Assembly (NCBI RefSeq): GCF_024539815.1
Contig: NZ_JAHHIU010000115.1
Coordinates: forward strand, 1-49,307
Reading direction: 5' to 3'
Source of the DNA: Streptomyces hayashii
GTDB taxonomy: Bacteria > Actinomycetota > Actinomycetes > Streptomycetales > Streptomycetaceae
DNA: 49,307 bases
A program made the translations under genes and the position numbers. Below are positions 31,706 through 40,643 of this stretch, in pieces. The notes beneath the pieces were generated by a model. That model did no database searches. It saw nothing but the letters and a program-made list of their open reading frames with translations, and was not told the DNA's origin. How positions within the stretch are numbered: position 1 is the first letter of the stretch; each line of letters begins with the position of its first letter.

Positions 31706-32989
31706 TCACTTCACGACTGTCGACCAGTCGGGACTCTGGGCCGGATCCAGGCTGCGCAGGCGCTCCAGCGTGGCGGGCGACTGGACGTCCATCCAGTCGG
31801 ACAGCTCCTTGAAGGACACGCACATGACGCCCTTCTTGGTGCACACGTTCTTGATGACCTCGTCGACGGCCTTCATGTAGATGCCGCCGTTCCACTCCTC
31901 GAAGTGGTTGCCGATGAACAGCGGGGCCCGGCTGCCGTAGTAGACCCGGTTGAAGCCCGCCATGTAGGCGTCGAGGGTCTCCTGCTCCCACTGCGGGTAC
32001 TTGGCGGGGTCGCCCTCGGGCTCGCCGTCGGACTGGTTGGCAAGGAAGTTGAAGTCCATGGACAGGCCCTGGTACTTGCCGCCGTCGTACGGGAGCGCCT
32101 GGAGCGGGAAGTCCCACAGGCCGTCCTTCTTGGCGGGCCAGATCTGGAAGTCGCCCGAGGAGCTTGCGTCATAGCGCCAGCCGTAGGTCTTGGCGGCCTT
32201 CAGGAGGTTCGCCTGGCCCTCCAGGCAGGGCGCCCGGCCGCCGGTGACCTCCTTCTTGAAGTCGAAGGGCAGCGGGGGTATGTCCTTGTAGCCGGTGTTG
32301 GTCTTCCAGTTCTCCACGAACTTGTAGAACTGGTCGATCTCGCTCTTCCACTCGTCCACGCTCCAGAAGCCGCCGCCCTTGGCTCCGCAGAAGTGGCCGT
32401 TGAAGTGGGTGCCGATCTCGTTGCCCTCTTTCCACGCCTCGCCGAGCTGCTCCAGCGTGGTGCGGATGTGTTCGTCGGTCGGGAAGCTGATCGCGGACGA
32501 CCCGACGGGGTGCTGCGGCGGGGAGTACAGGTCCTTCTTGCTCTTGGGCAGCAGGTAGATGCCCGTGAGGAAGAAGGTCATGTCGGCGTTGTACTGCTCG
32601 CCGAGCTTGCGGTAGTGCTCGAAGAGCCCGTCGTCACCCTGTAGCGCGCCGTCCCAGGAGAACACCACGAACTGCGGCGGCTTCTCGCCGGGCTTGAGCG
32701 GGACCGGCTTCAACTGCCCCTTCTGCGGGCCCGTGTACGAGGTGGACCCGTCTCCCAGGACATGCGTCTTGCCGTCCCACTTCGGCTCCTTGGCGGTCCC
32801 CGCCGACGCCTTCTTGCTGTCCCCCGCGGACGCGGTCGGCTGGGTGTTGGAGGTGCGGTTGAGCACCAGGTAGCCGCCCATCAGGGACGCGACGACGAGG
32901 AGCGCGGCCAGCGTCAGGAACCCCGGGTGCGTGGCGGCGGGGCGGCGCGTTGCCACGGCCTTGCGGCGGCGGCCCGACGGTGACTTCAT
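31706..32989 (-). CDS. Polysaccharide deacetylase (NodB-like) membrane protein with altered motif 1
   Basis: 427 residues. After a basic N-terminus one TM segment (residues ~22-43, PGFLTLAALLVVASLMGGYL) anchors it, and a Lys/Ser/Thr-rich linker to residue ~75 leads to the NodB-like domain outside. Motif 1 is FVVFSWDGA (W112-D113) where active deacetylases have TFDDG, so the usual catalytic-base Asp is Trp. The metal-binding H-x3-H is intact as H195-F-N-G-H199. A Gly/Asp-rich part and NHFEEWNGGIYMKAV follow. It sits 50 bases after the PBP gene and probably shares its transcript. It may act on peptidoglycan, or be a binding protein. Confidence 0.82.
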   Translation of the reverse strand: MKSPSGRRRKAVATRRPAATHPGFLTLAALLVVASLMGGYLVLNRTSNTQPTASAGDSKKASAGTAKEPKWDGKTHVLGDGSTSYTGPQKGQLKPVPLKPGEKPPQFVVFSWDGALQGDDGLFEHYRKLGEQYNADMTFFLTGIYLLPKSKKDLYSPPQHPVGSSAISFPTDEHIRTTLEQLGEAWKEGNEIGTHFNGHFCGAKGGGFWSVDEWKSEIDQFYKFVENWKTNTGYKDIPPLPFDFKKEVTGGRAPCLEGQANLLKAAKTYGWRYDASSSGDFQIWPAKKDGLWDFPLQALPYDGGKYQGLSMDFNFLANQSDGEPEGDPAKYPQWEQETLDAYMAGFNRVYYGSRAPLFIGNHFEEWNGGIYMKAVDEVIKNVCTKKGVMCVSFKELSDWMDVQSPATLERLRSLDPAQSPDWSTVVK

Positions 32990-33039
32990 GTGCGGATCAT
33001 TCTCCGGGGTTCGGGGGGCGCGGGTGCCCGGTTCGGTGG

Positions 33040-35292
33040 TCAGCCGAGCGGGCTCATGGCACCTGACCAGATGCCGTACGGGACGCTGTCGTCGGTCGTG
33101 CCTGCGATGCCCTTCAGGGGAAGCGGTTCGAGGCTCTTGCCCAGGTCGATGCGGTAGACGACGACCGCCGTGGAGACGGTCTTGGCCGTGCCGACGTACC
33201 AGGCGGCGGTGTCGTTCTGGGTGGTGCCCGCCTTGCCGGTCACCTGGCCGAGCGAGCCGGCCCGGGCGGCCTGCGTCCGCGAGGCGGGCACGTCGTCCGG
33301 GTGGGCGGTGCGGAAGGAGTCCGCGAGCGCGGAGTTGACCTCCTCGGCCGCCTCGGCGCCGAACGCCCGGCTCGCGGTCGGCGTCTCCAGGGCGACCTTG
33401 GTGCCGTTCTTGGTGATCAGCCGCACCGAGTAGGGCTCGGTGTGCCTGCCGCCCGCGGCGAAGGTGGAGTAGCCGCTCGCCATGCGGATCGCGCTGGGCG
33501 TGGCGCTGCCCGTGGACAGCGCGGGCACCTGGGCCCCGAAGCTGGAGGGCAGCAGTCCGGAGCGCTCCGCGGTGGAGCGCACCAGGTCCAGTCCGGTGTC
33601 CATGCCGAGCTGCATGAACGGCGTGTTCACCGAGAGTTCCAGCGCGCGGTGCAGGGAGATCCGCCCGTAGGACCTGCCTCCGTCGTTCTTGGCGGCCGCC
33701 TTCTTGCCGCTGCGGTCCCAGTACGGGCCCTCGGGCGTCGTCACGGGCACCGCGTTGTCGCCGTCGTAGAGCGTCTGGCCGGTGACCTTCTCGGGGTCGC
33801 CGTCGCGGGTCTTGTGGATGCCGTGCTCCAGGCCGGCCGCGTACACGAACGGCTGGAAGGCCGATCCGGCGGGGACGGTCGTGGCGTTGGACTCGTTGTA
33901 GCCCTGCGTGCGGTGGTCGGGGCCGCCGTAGACGGCGAGTATGCGTCCGTCGGAGGCCACGGAGGAGGCGCCGAAGTGGGCGTCCTTGGCGTTCTTGGGA
34001 TCGTCCCTCAGGGCCTTCTTGCGGGCCTTGGTGACGGCGTCGGTGAGCTGGGTCTCGCGGTTCTTGTCGAACGTCGTGTAGATCTGGTATCCGCCGAGGT
34101 CGTAGTCCTTGTCGGAGATGTTCCCGGCCTTCTTGGCGTACTGGGAGGCCAGCTCCACCAGGTAGTCGCTCTGCTCGCCGGTGTCGTAGAGCGGGTTGGA
34201 CTTGAGCGGCTCGGGGAACTTGGTGTACTTGGCGCGCTCGGCCTTCGACAGCTTGCCGATGTCGACCATGCGGTCCAGGGTCCAGGACCAGCGCTCGACG
34301 GCCCGGGCGCGGTTGGCCGGGCCGAGGGTGGGGTCGTAGAGGCCCGCGCCCTTGAGCAGGGAGGCGAGGAAGGCGGCCTCGCTGGCGTTGAGCTCGCTGA
34401 CGTCCTTGCCGTAGTAGGCCTGGGCGGCGCGCTGGATGCCGTAGGTGCCGCGGCCGAACCAGCTGGTGTTGAGGTAGCCCTCCAGGATGTCGTCCTTGCT
34501 CATCTGGTTGTCGAGCTTGAGGGCGATCATGGCCTCGGTGAACTTGCGGCTGACCGTCTGGTTCTGGTTCAGGTAGACGTTCTTGACGTACTGCTGGGTG
34601 ATCGTCGAGCCGCCCTGGGTGTCGCCCTGGCCGATGGTGCGGAAGAGGGCACGGCTGATGCCCTTGAAGGAGATGCCGGGGTCGCTGTAGAAGCTGGCGT
34701 TCTCGGCGGCCAGCACCGCCCAGCGGACGTCCTCGGGGATGTCCTTCAGCGGCATCGCCTGGCGCTGGACCCATCCGGTGCGGGCCATCGGCGTGCCGTC
34801 GGCCCAGAAGTACACGTTGTCCTGCTGTGTGGCGTACGAGTTGAGGTTGTCCGGGATGTCGGTGGCCGCGTAGGCCACGACCAGGAGCATGCTGCTCAGT
34901 CCTATGGACGCGAGGACGCCGCCGAGCCACTGCCGCCAGGAGGGTATCCAGCGCCGCCAGTCGGTGCGGCCGGGGCGCGGATACAGCGGGCGCAGCTTGC
35001 GGGCGTACGGCGTGACACGAGCCACATACGGCGCCAGAGCGGCGACGAGCGGCATCAGCCGAGGACCCAGAACGGACCAGACACGGACAAAGACGGAGAG
35101 ACGGGGAGCCTTTCGCCTGTTCTTCGAAGAACGCGCTTTCCCGTCGGCGCCCTCCTCGGACATGTCCGGAAGCGCCGGTATATCCGATACCCGCAGTTGC
35201 ATGGTCTCGTCCGCCTTGAAAGAGGCAGGAACCTTCAACTGCATGGTGGCATCCGGCTCTTGGGGCTCCTCCCCCTGCCCCGCCTGGGTCAC
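33040..35292 (-). CDS. Class A penicillin-binding protein (GT51 plus transpeptidase) with SxxQ instead of SxxK
   Basis: 750 residues from a GTG at 35292 with GGAGGGAG seven bases upstream; an ATG 66 bases upstream (35358) is the alternative. A cytoplasmic ~120 residues and one TM segment (about 122-144) precede a GT51 domain: AAENASFYSDPG with the catalytic Glu at 197, QGGSTITQQYVKN and RKFTEAMIALKLD. The transpeptidase domain has the nucleophile region PAGSAFQPFVY (Ser477), SVN (554-556) and KAG (687-689). The lysine four positions on from Ser477 is Gln480 (CAG), and KTG is KAG. Glycan polymerisation should work; transpeptidation and beta-lactam binding are doubtful. Confidence 0.88.
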   Translation of the reverse strand: MTQAGQGEEPQEPDATMQLKVPASFKADETMQLRVSDIPALPDMSEEGADGKARSSKNRRKAPRLSVFVRVWSVLGPRLMPLVAALAPYVARVTPYARKLRPLYPRPGRTDWRRWIPSWRQWLGGVLASIGLSSMLLVVAYAATDIPDNLNSYATQQDNVYFWADGTPMARTGWVQRQAMPLKDIPEDVRWAVLAAENASFYSDPGISFKGISRALFRTIGQGDTQGGSTITQQYVKNVYLNQNQTVSRKFTEAMIALKLDNQMSKDDILEGYLNTSWFGRGTYGIQRAAQAYYGKDVSELNASEAAFLASLLKGAGLYDPTLGPANRARAVERWSWTLDRMVDIGKLSKAERAKYTKFPEPLKSNPLYDTGEQSDYLVELASQYAKKAGNISDKDYDLGGYQIYTTFDKNRETQLTDAVTKARKKALRDDPKNAKDAHFGASSVASDGRILAVYGGPDHRTQGYNESNATTVPAGSAFQPFVYAAGLEHGIHKTRDGDPEKVTGQTLYDGDNAVPVTTPEGPYWDRSGKKAAAKNDGGRSYGRISLHRALELSVNTPFMQLGMDTGLDLVRSTAERSGLLPSSFGAQVPALSTGSATPSAIRMASGYSTFAAGGRHTEPYSVRLITKNGTKVALETPTASRAFGAEAAEEVNSALADSFRTAHPDDVPASRTQAARAGSLGQVTGKAGTTQNDTAAWYVGTAKTVSTAVVVYRIDLGKSLEPLPLKGIAGTTDDSVPYGIWSGAMSPLG

Positions 35293-35529
35293 TACGCGTC
35301 TCCCTCCGCATTTCGTGTTGCTCGCGGGCAGACGTACAGACTTACGAGGGCCTGACATGGTTGCCGTTGACGCGGCCGCAATCCTCGAACCCTCTCGACC
35401 TCGGGGTTCAACACGGCGCTCTCAAATTACCAGCGCCCTTCGCAAATTCTCCACATAAGCAATCGACAGAAGTGAACGGAGGTCAAACTGCTGACGCCAC
35501 CACCGAGCATAGGGCCTTAGTCTGACGGC

Positions 35530-35757
35530 ATGCCTCGCTATGAGTACCGCTGCCGGACCTGCGGCGACACCTTCGAACTGAGCCGGCCCATGGCGCAGTC
35601 CGCCGACCCCGCCGACTGCCCCGCGGGCCACGCCGACACAGTGAAGCTTCTCTCAACGGTCGCCGTGGGCGGCACGAAGTCCGCCCCCGCGCCCGGCGCG
35701 GGCGGCGGAGGCGGAGGGGGGGGCGGGGGCTGCTGCGGAGGCGGCTGCTGCGGCTGA
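35530..35757 (+). CDS. FmdB-type zinc-ribbon protein
   Basis: 75 residues. MPRYEYRCRTCGDTFEL is the typical FmdB start with the first CxxC, and the second pair is CPAGH, so a zinc knuckle is likely (C8, C11, C30, and H34 standing in for the fourth Cys). It ends in a tail of ten Gly followed by CC-GGG-CC-G. The family is a putative regulatory protein group without firm function. It lies after the PBP gene's divergent promoter region. Confidence 0.85.
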   Translation: MPRYEYRCRTCGDTFELSRPMAQSADPADCPAGHADTVKLLSTVAVGGTKSAPAPGAGGGGGGGGGGCCGGGCCG

Positions 35758-35929
35758 CCGCGCCGCGGGCCCTCCACGCCTACGGCCCGGGCGGCCCTGG
35801 CGGCCCGGCGGCTCCGGCCGGCGGCCGGCGGCCGGACCGCCCGGCCGCCAGGCCCGTCGTTCGGGTCCTCCCGCCCACCGGCCTCGACAGGTCCCGCCGA
35901 CGGCCTGCTGCCCGATCCGGACGACAGGC

Positions 35930-36739
35930 CTAGCCGAGCCGCGAGCCCTTCAGGAACTCCCGCAGGATGCGCTCGCCGGCCAGCACGCCCCGCTCGGGCA
36001 GGGCGGTGATCTCCGGGGCCGTCCAGGCCGCGTCGGCCAGCTCGCCGTGCCCCGGGCGCCAGCCCCGGTCCGCGGCCAGCAGCAGGTCGGCGTCGAGCAG
36101 CGAGTCGCCCGCCGCCAGCGTCAGTTCGGCGCCGGTGCGACGGGCCACCTCGCGCACGGCCGCGCTCTTGGTCAGCGGCCCCGGCACCGCGTAGATCTTG
36201 CGGCCCTGAAGCGACACCGTCCAGCCGCGGTCCTCCGCCCAGACCGTGAGCTCCTTCACCCACTCCTCGGGCAGCAGTTCGCGCTCCACGACCAGATAGG
36301 CGAAGAGGTCCTCGGCGATGCGCTGCTTGCGCAGCCAGAGCGGGTCGGCCGTCCTCGTCAGGTGGTCCTGCACCTCCGCGAGCGGCGCGCACCGAGCGCC
36401 CAGCCGCGCGAGCACGGCCGCGTGCCAGTCCTGGTCGGTCGCGCCGTCGACGAGGAGGTGGCCGCCGTTGGCGCAGATCGCGTACTTCGGCGGCGGGCCC
36501 GGGAGGTTGATGCGCTGGTACTGCTTGCGCGTGCGGGTGGTCGTCGGCACGAAGACGGCCCGGTCGCCGAGATCGGTCAGCAGCTGCGCGGACGTCTCCG
36601 TCATGAACGACAGCGGCTTCGCCTCGTGCACCTCCACGCACAGCAGCCGCGGCGCCCGGGCGTCCGGCATGGTCAGCGCCAGGGCGGCCGCCGAGTAGAT
36701 GAGCGTCCGGTCGAGGTCGCTCGCCACCAGAACCGGCAT
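35930..36739 (-). CDS. HAD-superfamily phosphatase of the ter operon
   Basis: 269 residues. Motif I is VASDLDRTL (Asp8, Asp10), motif II the TTTRTRKQYQRI region, and the later motifs KSAAV (Lys) and AAGDSLLDADLL (motif IV, DSxxD). The large alpha/beta cap between residues ~85 and 190 makes it a HAD-IIB (Cof/sucrose-phosphatase-like) enzyme. The ATG overlaps the stop of the upstream StiP frame by one base (TGATG), so it is co-translated. In ter systems such a HAD enzyme belongs to a proposed nucleoside-like biosynthetic module with the PRTase and aldolase. Confidence 0.85.
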   Translation of the reverse strand: MPVLVASDLDRTLIYSAAALALTMPDARAPRLLCVEVHEAKPLSFMTETSAQLLTDLGDRAVFVPTTTRTRKQYQRINLPGPPPKYAICANGGHLLVDGATDQDWHAAVLARLGARCAPLAEVQDHLTRTADPLWLRKQRIAEDLFAYLVVERELLPEEWVKELTVWAEDRGWTVSLQGRKIYAVPGPLTKSAAVREVARRTGAELTLAAGDSLLDADLLLAADRGWRPGHGELADAAWTAPEITALPERGVLAGERILREFLKGSRLG

Positions 36740-39240
36740 CAGACCGTCACCGCCGTGCCGTCGGCGCCGGTCGCGCCGCGGGTGAACTGCGGGTGGATGA
36801 GCCCGACACAGGTGTACGGCAGGTCGCCGACCTCCTCGACGGGCACCCCCCGCTGCTCGGCGAGCAGACGTACGTGGTCCAGGTCCGCGCCCGCCCCGGC
36901 CCGCGCCAGGATCTTCCACGGCACCCGGCGCAGCAGCACCCGGGTGGTCTCGCCGACGCCCGGCTTGACCAGGTTCACGTCGTGGATGCCGTACTCCTCG
37001 CTGATCCGCTCGACCGCCGCCCAGCCCTCCCAGCTCGGGGTGCGATCGCCGGCCAGCAGCTCCTTCACCGCGCCGTCGACCGCGTCGGCGACCTCCGGGA
37101 AGCGGGCGGCGATCGCGTCCAGGAAGGCCACCGAGACGTCCGTGCCGGCCAGCTCGCGGTAGAACTTCGCGCCGTGGAAGTCGTCCGGGCCGACGAGGTC
37201 GGCCCTCAGCACCGTCCGCGAGACGAGCCCCGACACCGTCGAGTTGAGGCAGGCGGACGGGATGAGGAAGTCGTCGCGGGTGCCGTAGGTGCGCACGCAC
37301 GAGCCGGGGTCGGCCAGCACCGCGATCTCCGGATCGAAGCCGGCCGCGCCACCGCGTGCCTCGAACTCCTCGATGGCCGCCGCCAGTTCCCGGGTGATCG
37401 CGCCCTTGCCCGTCCAGCCGTCCACGAAGACGACGTCCCGCGGGTCGTGGTGCGCGGCCAGCCAGCGCAGCGCGTTGGCGTCGATGCCCCGGCCGCGCAC
37501 GATCGACACGGCGTAGTGCGGCAGGTCGAGTCCGTGCCGGAACTGCGCCCAGCGGCGCATCAGCACGCCCACGGGGGTGCCGGCCCGGGCCAGCGAGACC
37601 AGGACGGGCCTCGGCGACCGCTCCGCGATCACCGTGTCCGTGACGACGCCCACGGCCTGCGCGATCCGCGCCGCCGAGGTCTCCAGGGCGGCGTGGAACA
37701 GCTGCTGGTACTGCTCGCTGGGCTGGTACTCGACGGGCAGCGACTCGGCGTAGTGCGCGCCGCCGCTCTGGATGGCCTCCTCCCGCTCCTCGGTCGGCGC
37801 CTCCAGCGTCACGTCCGAGAGGTCCTGGAGCAGCCAGCCGACCTCCTCGGGCGCGTACGAGGAGAAGGCGGGGCCGCGGAGGGGCTCGGGCAGCATGGTG
37901 GGTCTCTCTTCAGACAGGGCGGCTACGTACAGCGGCTCGGGGACGTACGAGGGGACGACCGCGAGGACCACGTGCGGCGTGTGCGCGGCGAGCTGGGACA
38001 GGAGGCCGTCCGGGGCGTGCAGCTCCCGGGTGTCGGCCACGGAGTCCACGACGGCGACGACGGCGTCGAAGTCTCCGCCCGCGACGTTATAGGCATAGCG
38101 CTCGCCAGGGCCGTCGGCCGGGTCGTCATGGGCCGGGAAGACGATGCGGCTGCGTATCGCGTAGCCCGGGTCGTCGACCGCGAGGACGGGCGAGCGGGTG
38201 GTGGTCGAGTAGCGGACCTCGGAGGCGGTGGTCCGCTCCAGCTCACGGGCCAGCCGGAGCGGCGCGTACATCAGCTCCTCGAAGCCCAGGACGAGGACGC
38301 GCCGGGCGTCCTCGGGTATCGCCTCGGCGAGGCGGGCCGTCAGGGCGGGGAGGGCGGCCTCCAGCCGGGCCCGGTGGCCGGGGGTGAAACCGTGCCGGCC
38401 GCCGTCGGGGAGGCGGCGGGGCCAGGGCAGGTCGACGCGGGTGACATGGCCGGGGGGCCGCGTCCGCCGGGTGCGCCCGCCTTCCGGGTGCGGGTCCGCC
38501 GTGGCGCCCTCGGCTTCCTGCCGGGCGACCAGCTCCCGTCCCTTCTCCAGCACCCCCTCGGGGAGCCGTACCGTGCCGGAGGCGGTGGCGATGAGGTCCA
38601 CGCGGGCGCCGATCTCGCGGGCGAACTCCGTCAGCCGGCCCGCGTCGGCCGCCGAACGCATGTCGACGAGCGCGACGACGACGTACCGCCGGCGCGGATA
38701 GCGTTCGTGCAGGGCCCGGATCGTGTTCAGGACCGTGTTGCCGGTGGAGAACTCGTCGTCGACCAGGACCAGCGGACCGTCCCCGACCAGCAGCGACGGG
38801 TCCTCCGGGAGCAGCAGGTGGGAGGTGGCGTGGGAGTGGGACTCCTCGAAGCCGCCCGCCGTGACGACGCCCGCCACGGGGCGGCGGGTGGAGTGCAGAT
38901 AGGGCGCGGCGCCGAGACCGTCGGCCACGCAGTGGCCGAGGCCGGTGGCGGTCTCCGCGTAGCCCAGGACGACCGCCCGGGCCGCCTCCTCGGCGCCGAG
39001 GAGCTCGCGCACCCGGCGGCCCAGCGCGAAGCCGTGCCCGTGCACGACCGACGGGGACTGCGGGATGTGCTTGCCCAGCACGTGGGAGACCAGCAGATGG
39101 GCCCGCTTGGGGTTGCGGCGCAGCGCCAGCCCCAGCAGGTCGGTCAGCGTGCCGTCGCCGACGAGCTCGACGCCGAGCCGCTCCGCGACCCAGGTCCCGG
39201 ACCAGACCGCGTCGTGCCCGTTGTTCACTGCGTTGTTCAT
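36739..39240 (-). CDS. PRTase-TRSP / StiP continuous frame (ter operon)
   Basis: 833 residues without a stop. Residues 1-~440 are a PRTase_2 domain with the PRPP loop VLVDDEFSTGNT (158-169), followed by a TRSP domain with the name-giving TTTRSP (347-351). Residues ~449-833 are a cysteine protease StiP-type domain (ESLPVEYQPS, VRGRGIDANALRWL, VFVDGWTGKGAI, SACLNSTVSGLV, LVKPGVGETTRVLLRR). In other genomes these are commonly separate genes. An ATG at residue 449 (37896) with GAAGAGAG upstream, and a TGA 13 bases before it in another frame, suggest a former two-gene layout. It may be a true fusion, or two genes whose boundary was lost by a one-base shift. It follows the aldolase gene by 26 bases. 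Confidence 0.8.
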   Translation of the reverse strand: MNNAVNNGHDAVWSGTWVAERLGVELVGDGTLTDLLGLALRRNPKRAHLLVSHVLGKHIPQSPSVVHGHGFALGRRVRELLGAEEAARAVVLGYAETATGLGHCVADGLGAAPYLHSTRRPVAGVVTAGGFEESHSHATSHLLLPEDPSLLVGDGPLVLVDDEFSTGNTVLNTIRALHERYPRRRYVVVALVDMRSAADAGRLTEFAREIGARVDLIATASGTVRLPEGVLEKGRELVARQEAEGATADPHPEGGRTRRTRPPGHVTRVDLPWPRRLPDGGRHGFTPGHRARLEAALPALTARLAEAIPEDARRVLVLGFEELMYAPLRLARELERTTASEVRYSTTTRSPVLAVDDPGYAIRSRIVFPAHDDPADGPGERYAYNVAGGDFDAVVAVVDSVADTRELHAPDGLLSQLAAHTPHVVLAVVPSYVPEPLYVAALSEERPTMLPEPLRGPAFSSYAPEEVGWLLQDLSDVTLEAPTEEREEAIQSGGAHYAESLPVEYQPSEQYQQLFHAALETSAARIAQAVGVVTDTVIAERSPRPVLVSLARAGTPVGVLMRRWAQFRHGLDLPHYAVSIVRGRGIDANALRWLAAHHDPRDVVFVDGWTGKGAITRELAAAIEEFEARGGAAGFDPEIAVLADPGSCVRTYGTRDDFLIPSACLNSTVSGLVSRTVLRADLVGPDDFHGAKFYRELAGTDVSVAFLDAIAARFPEVADAVDGAVKELLAGDRTPSWEGWAAVERISEEYGIHDVNLVKPGVGETTRVLLRRVPWKILARAGAGADLDHVRLLAEQRGVPVEEVGDLPYTCVGLIHPQFTRGATGADGTAVTV

Positions 39241-39266
39241 GCGTCCCTTGTGGATGAGGTGGGTGT

Positions 39267-40433
39267 TCAGCCGGGTATGCCGGCGGCGAGCAGGTCGACG
39301 AAGCTGACGTCCTCGTGCGCGACGCCGAAGACCTCCGCGCGGAGCATCGTGCGCTCGGCCCAGGCGCGGTGCGGTTTCACCTCGTTCATCTTGTTCGTGT
39401 ACTGCGACCGCAGGACACCCCCACCGCCGCGTTCCGGCCGCAGGATGTCCGCCGCGTCGCTGTACTCCTCGTGACTGACCACGGACAGCGCGTGCACGGC
39501 CGGCACGTGCGAGGGATGGATGCAGGTCTTGCCGAGCAGACCGTTGGCGTGGTCGAGGGAGATCTCGCGCAGCAGTCCGTCCATCGCGTGCTCGATCAGT
39601 CTCTCGCGCAGCTCCACGGCCTGCCCCTCCAGGAAGGGGCTGTGCCGCAGCATCGGCTTGAACATGCGCTCGGGCACCCTGAAGTACTCCCAGACCGGCC
39701 CGGTCACCGTGAACCCGGTCCCGTCGGCGCGGCCCAGCATGTTCACGACGTCTGCGATCACGGAGGCGACGATCTGGACGTCGTAGGCGGTCATGTCGGG
39801 CGCTCTGCGCAGCCCGTACGACGAGCAGAAGTCGGTCACGCCCAGGCGCAGGGCGAGGACCCGGCTGCGGTACTTCTCGACGGCGCGGGCGATGCCCTCC
39901 AGGGCGTCCACCCGCGACTCGCGGTACATCAGCTCGGGCGTCTCCAGCACGGGCATGCCGAACAGCCGGCGGCCGCTGGCCGCCTCGGCGCCCGACAGGG
40001 CCTCCAGGAAGGGGATGCCCCGCTCCTCGGTGAACTTGGGGAACACGAACCCGCTGAGCAGTTCGGCGGTGGCGCCCAGGCGCCGGACCAGGTCCGGGAT
40101 CTGTTCGGGGGTGCGCACCCGGATGAACAGCAGCGGCAGCTCCAGGCCGGGCCGGGCCGCGAGGTCGGCGAACTGCCGGACGAGGTTCTCCTCGCCGGCC
40201 GCGACGTCCTCGTCGCCGATGGAGTCCTCCAGGCACAGCACCATGGACACGACGCCGCGCTCGGTCTGCTTGACGATGTCGTCCGCCAGCCGGGGCCGCG
40301 TGGCCGGGCTGTAGAGCGTGGCGCCCAGGGCGGCGGAGAGCAGCTTGGCCGGGGAGCCGGCGCCGAAGACGCACGGCTCCCGGTAGAAGAGGCGATGCCG
40401 CACCTCAGGGGCGAGGTGCCCGAAATGACGCAT
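39267..40433 (-). CDS. HpcH/HpaI aldolase / citrate-lyase-like enzyme (ter operon)
   Basis: 388 residues from an ATG with GGGGGAG upstream. It opens with MRHFGHLAPEVRHRLFYREP. It has TIM-barrel features of the CitE/HpcH type: VSMVLCLEDSIGDEDV (acidic residues for Mg2+), FPKFTEERG, MPVLETPELMYR and LGVTDFCSSYGLRR, and KTCIHPSHVPAVHAL near the C-terminus, the conserved CitE-like end. It is the first gene of the operon aldolase - PRTase/StiP - HAD. The 210-base divergent region to the TerD gene should hold both promoters. Confidence 0.88.
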   Translation of the reverse strand: MRHFGHLAPEVRHRLFYREPCVFGAGSPAKLLSAALGATLYSPATRPRLADDIVKQTERGVVSMVLCLEDSIGDEDVAAGEENLVRQFADLAARPGLELPLLFIRVRTPEQIPDLVRRLGATAELLSGFVFPKFTEERGIPFLEALSGAEAASGRRLFGMPVLETPELMYRESRVDALEGIARAVEKYRSRVLALRLGVTDFCSSYGLRRAPDMTAYDVQIVASVIADVVNMLGRADGTGFTVTGPVWEYFRVPERMFKPMLRHSPFLEGQAVELRERLIEHAMDGLLREISLDHANGLLGKTCIHPSHVPAVHALSVVSHEEYSDAADILRPERGGGGVLRSQYTNKMNEVKPHRAWAERTMLRAEVFGVAHEDVSFVDLLAAGIPG

Positions 40434-40568
40434 AAATCTCCCCCGTGATGCAAGGTAAGGCGATGGATTCGGCAAGAGGTGGCCGGTAATAGTACGTAGG
40501 GACCCATGTCCGGGGTTCCCCCCGGTCATGAATTTCAGGTAACTCCGGCACGCACAGTGCCGCACGGA

Positions 40569-40589
40569 CCCGCACCCGTCGGGTGCGGG
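40569..40589. promoter_or_regulatory. 21 bp palindrome between the ter operon and terD
   Basis: CCCGCACCCG-T-CGGGTGCGGG is a perfect 10 bp inverted repeat about one base, in the divergent region 54 bases before the TerD start. It may be an operator for a dimeric regulator or an early terminator. No T tract follows. Confidence 0.4.
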
Positions 40590-40643
40590 GCACCCGAGTA
40601 CCCCGCATTGTCGTGAGCAGGCCCGAGAAGGCAGGATGACCGC

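Noticed and set aside
40490..40535. ECF-sigma-type promoter (GGAAC ... CGTA) for the ter operon
   Set aside because: The spacing (18 bases) and the -10 side do not fit any ECF class well; a chance match is likely.
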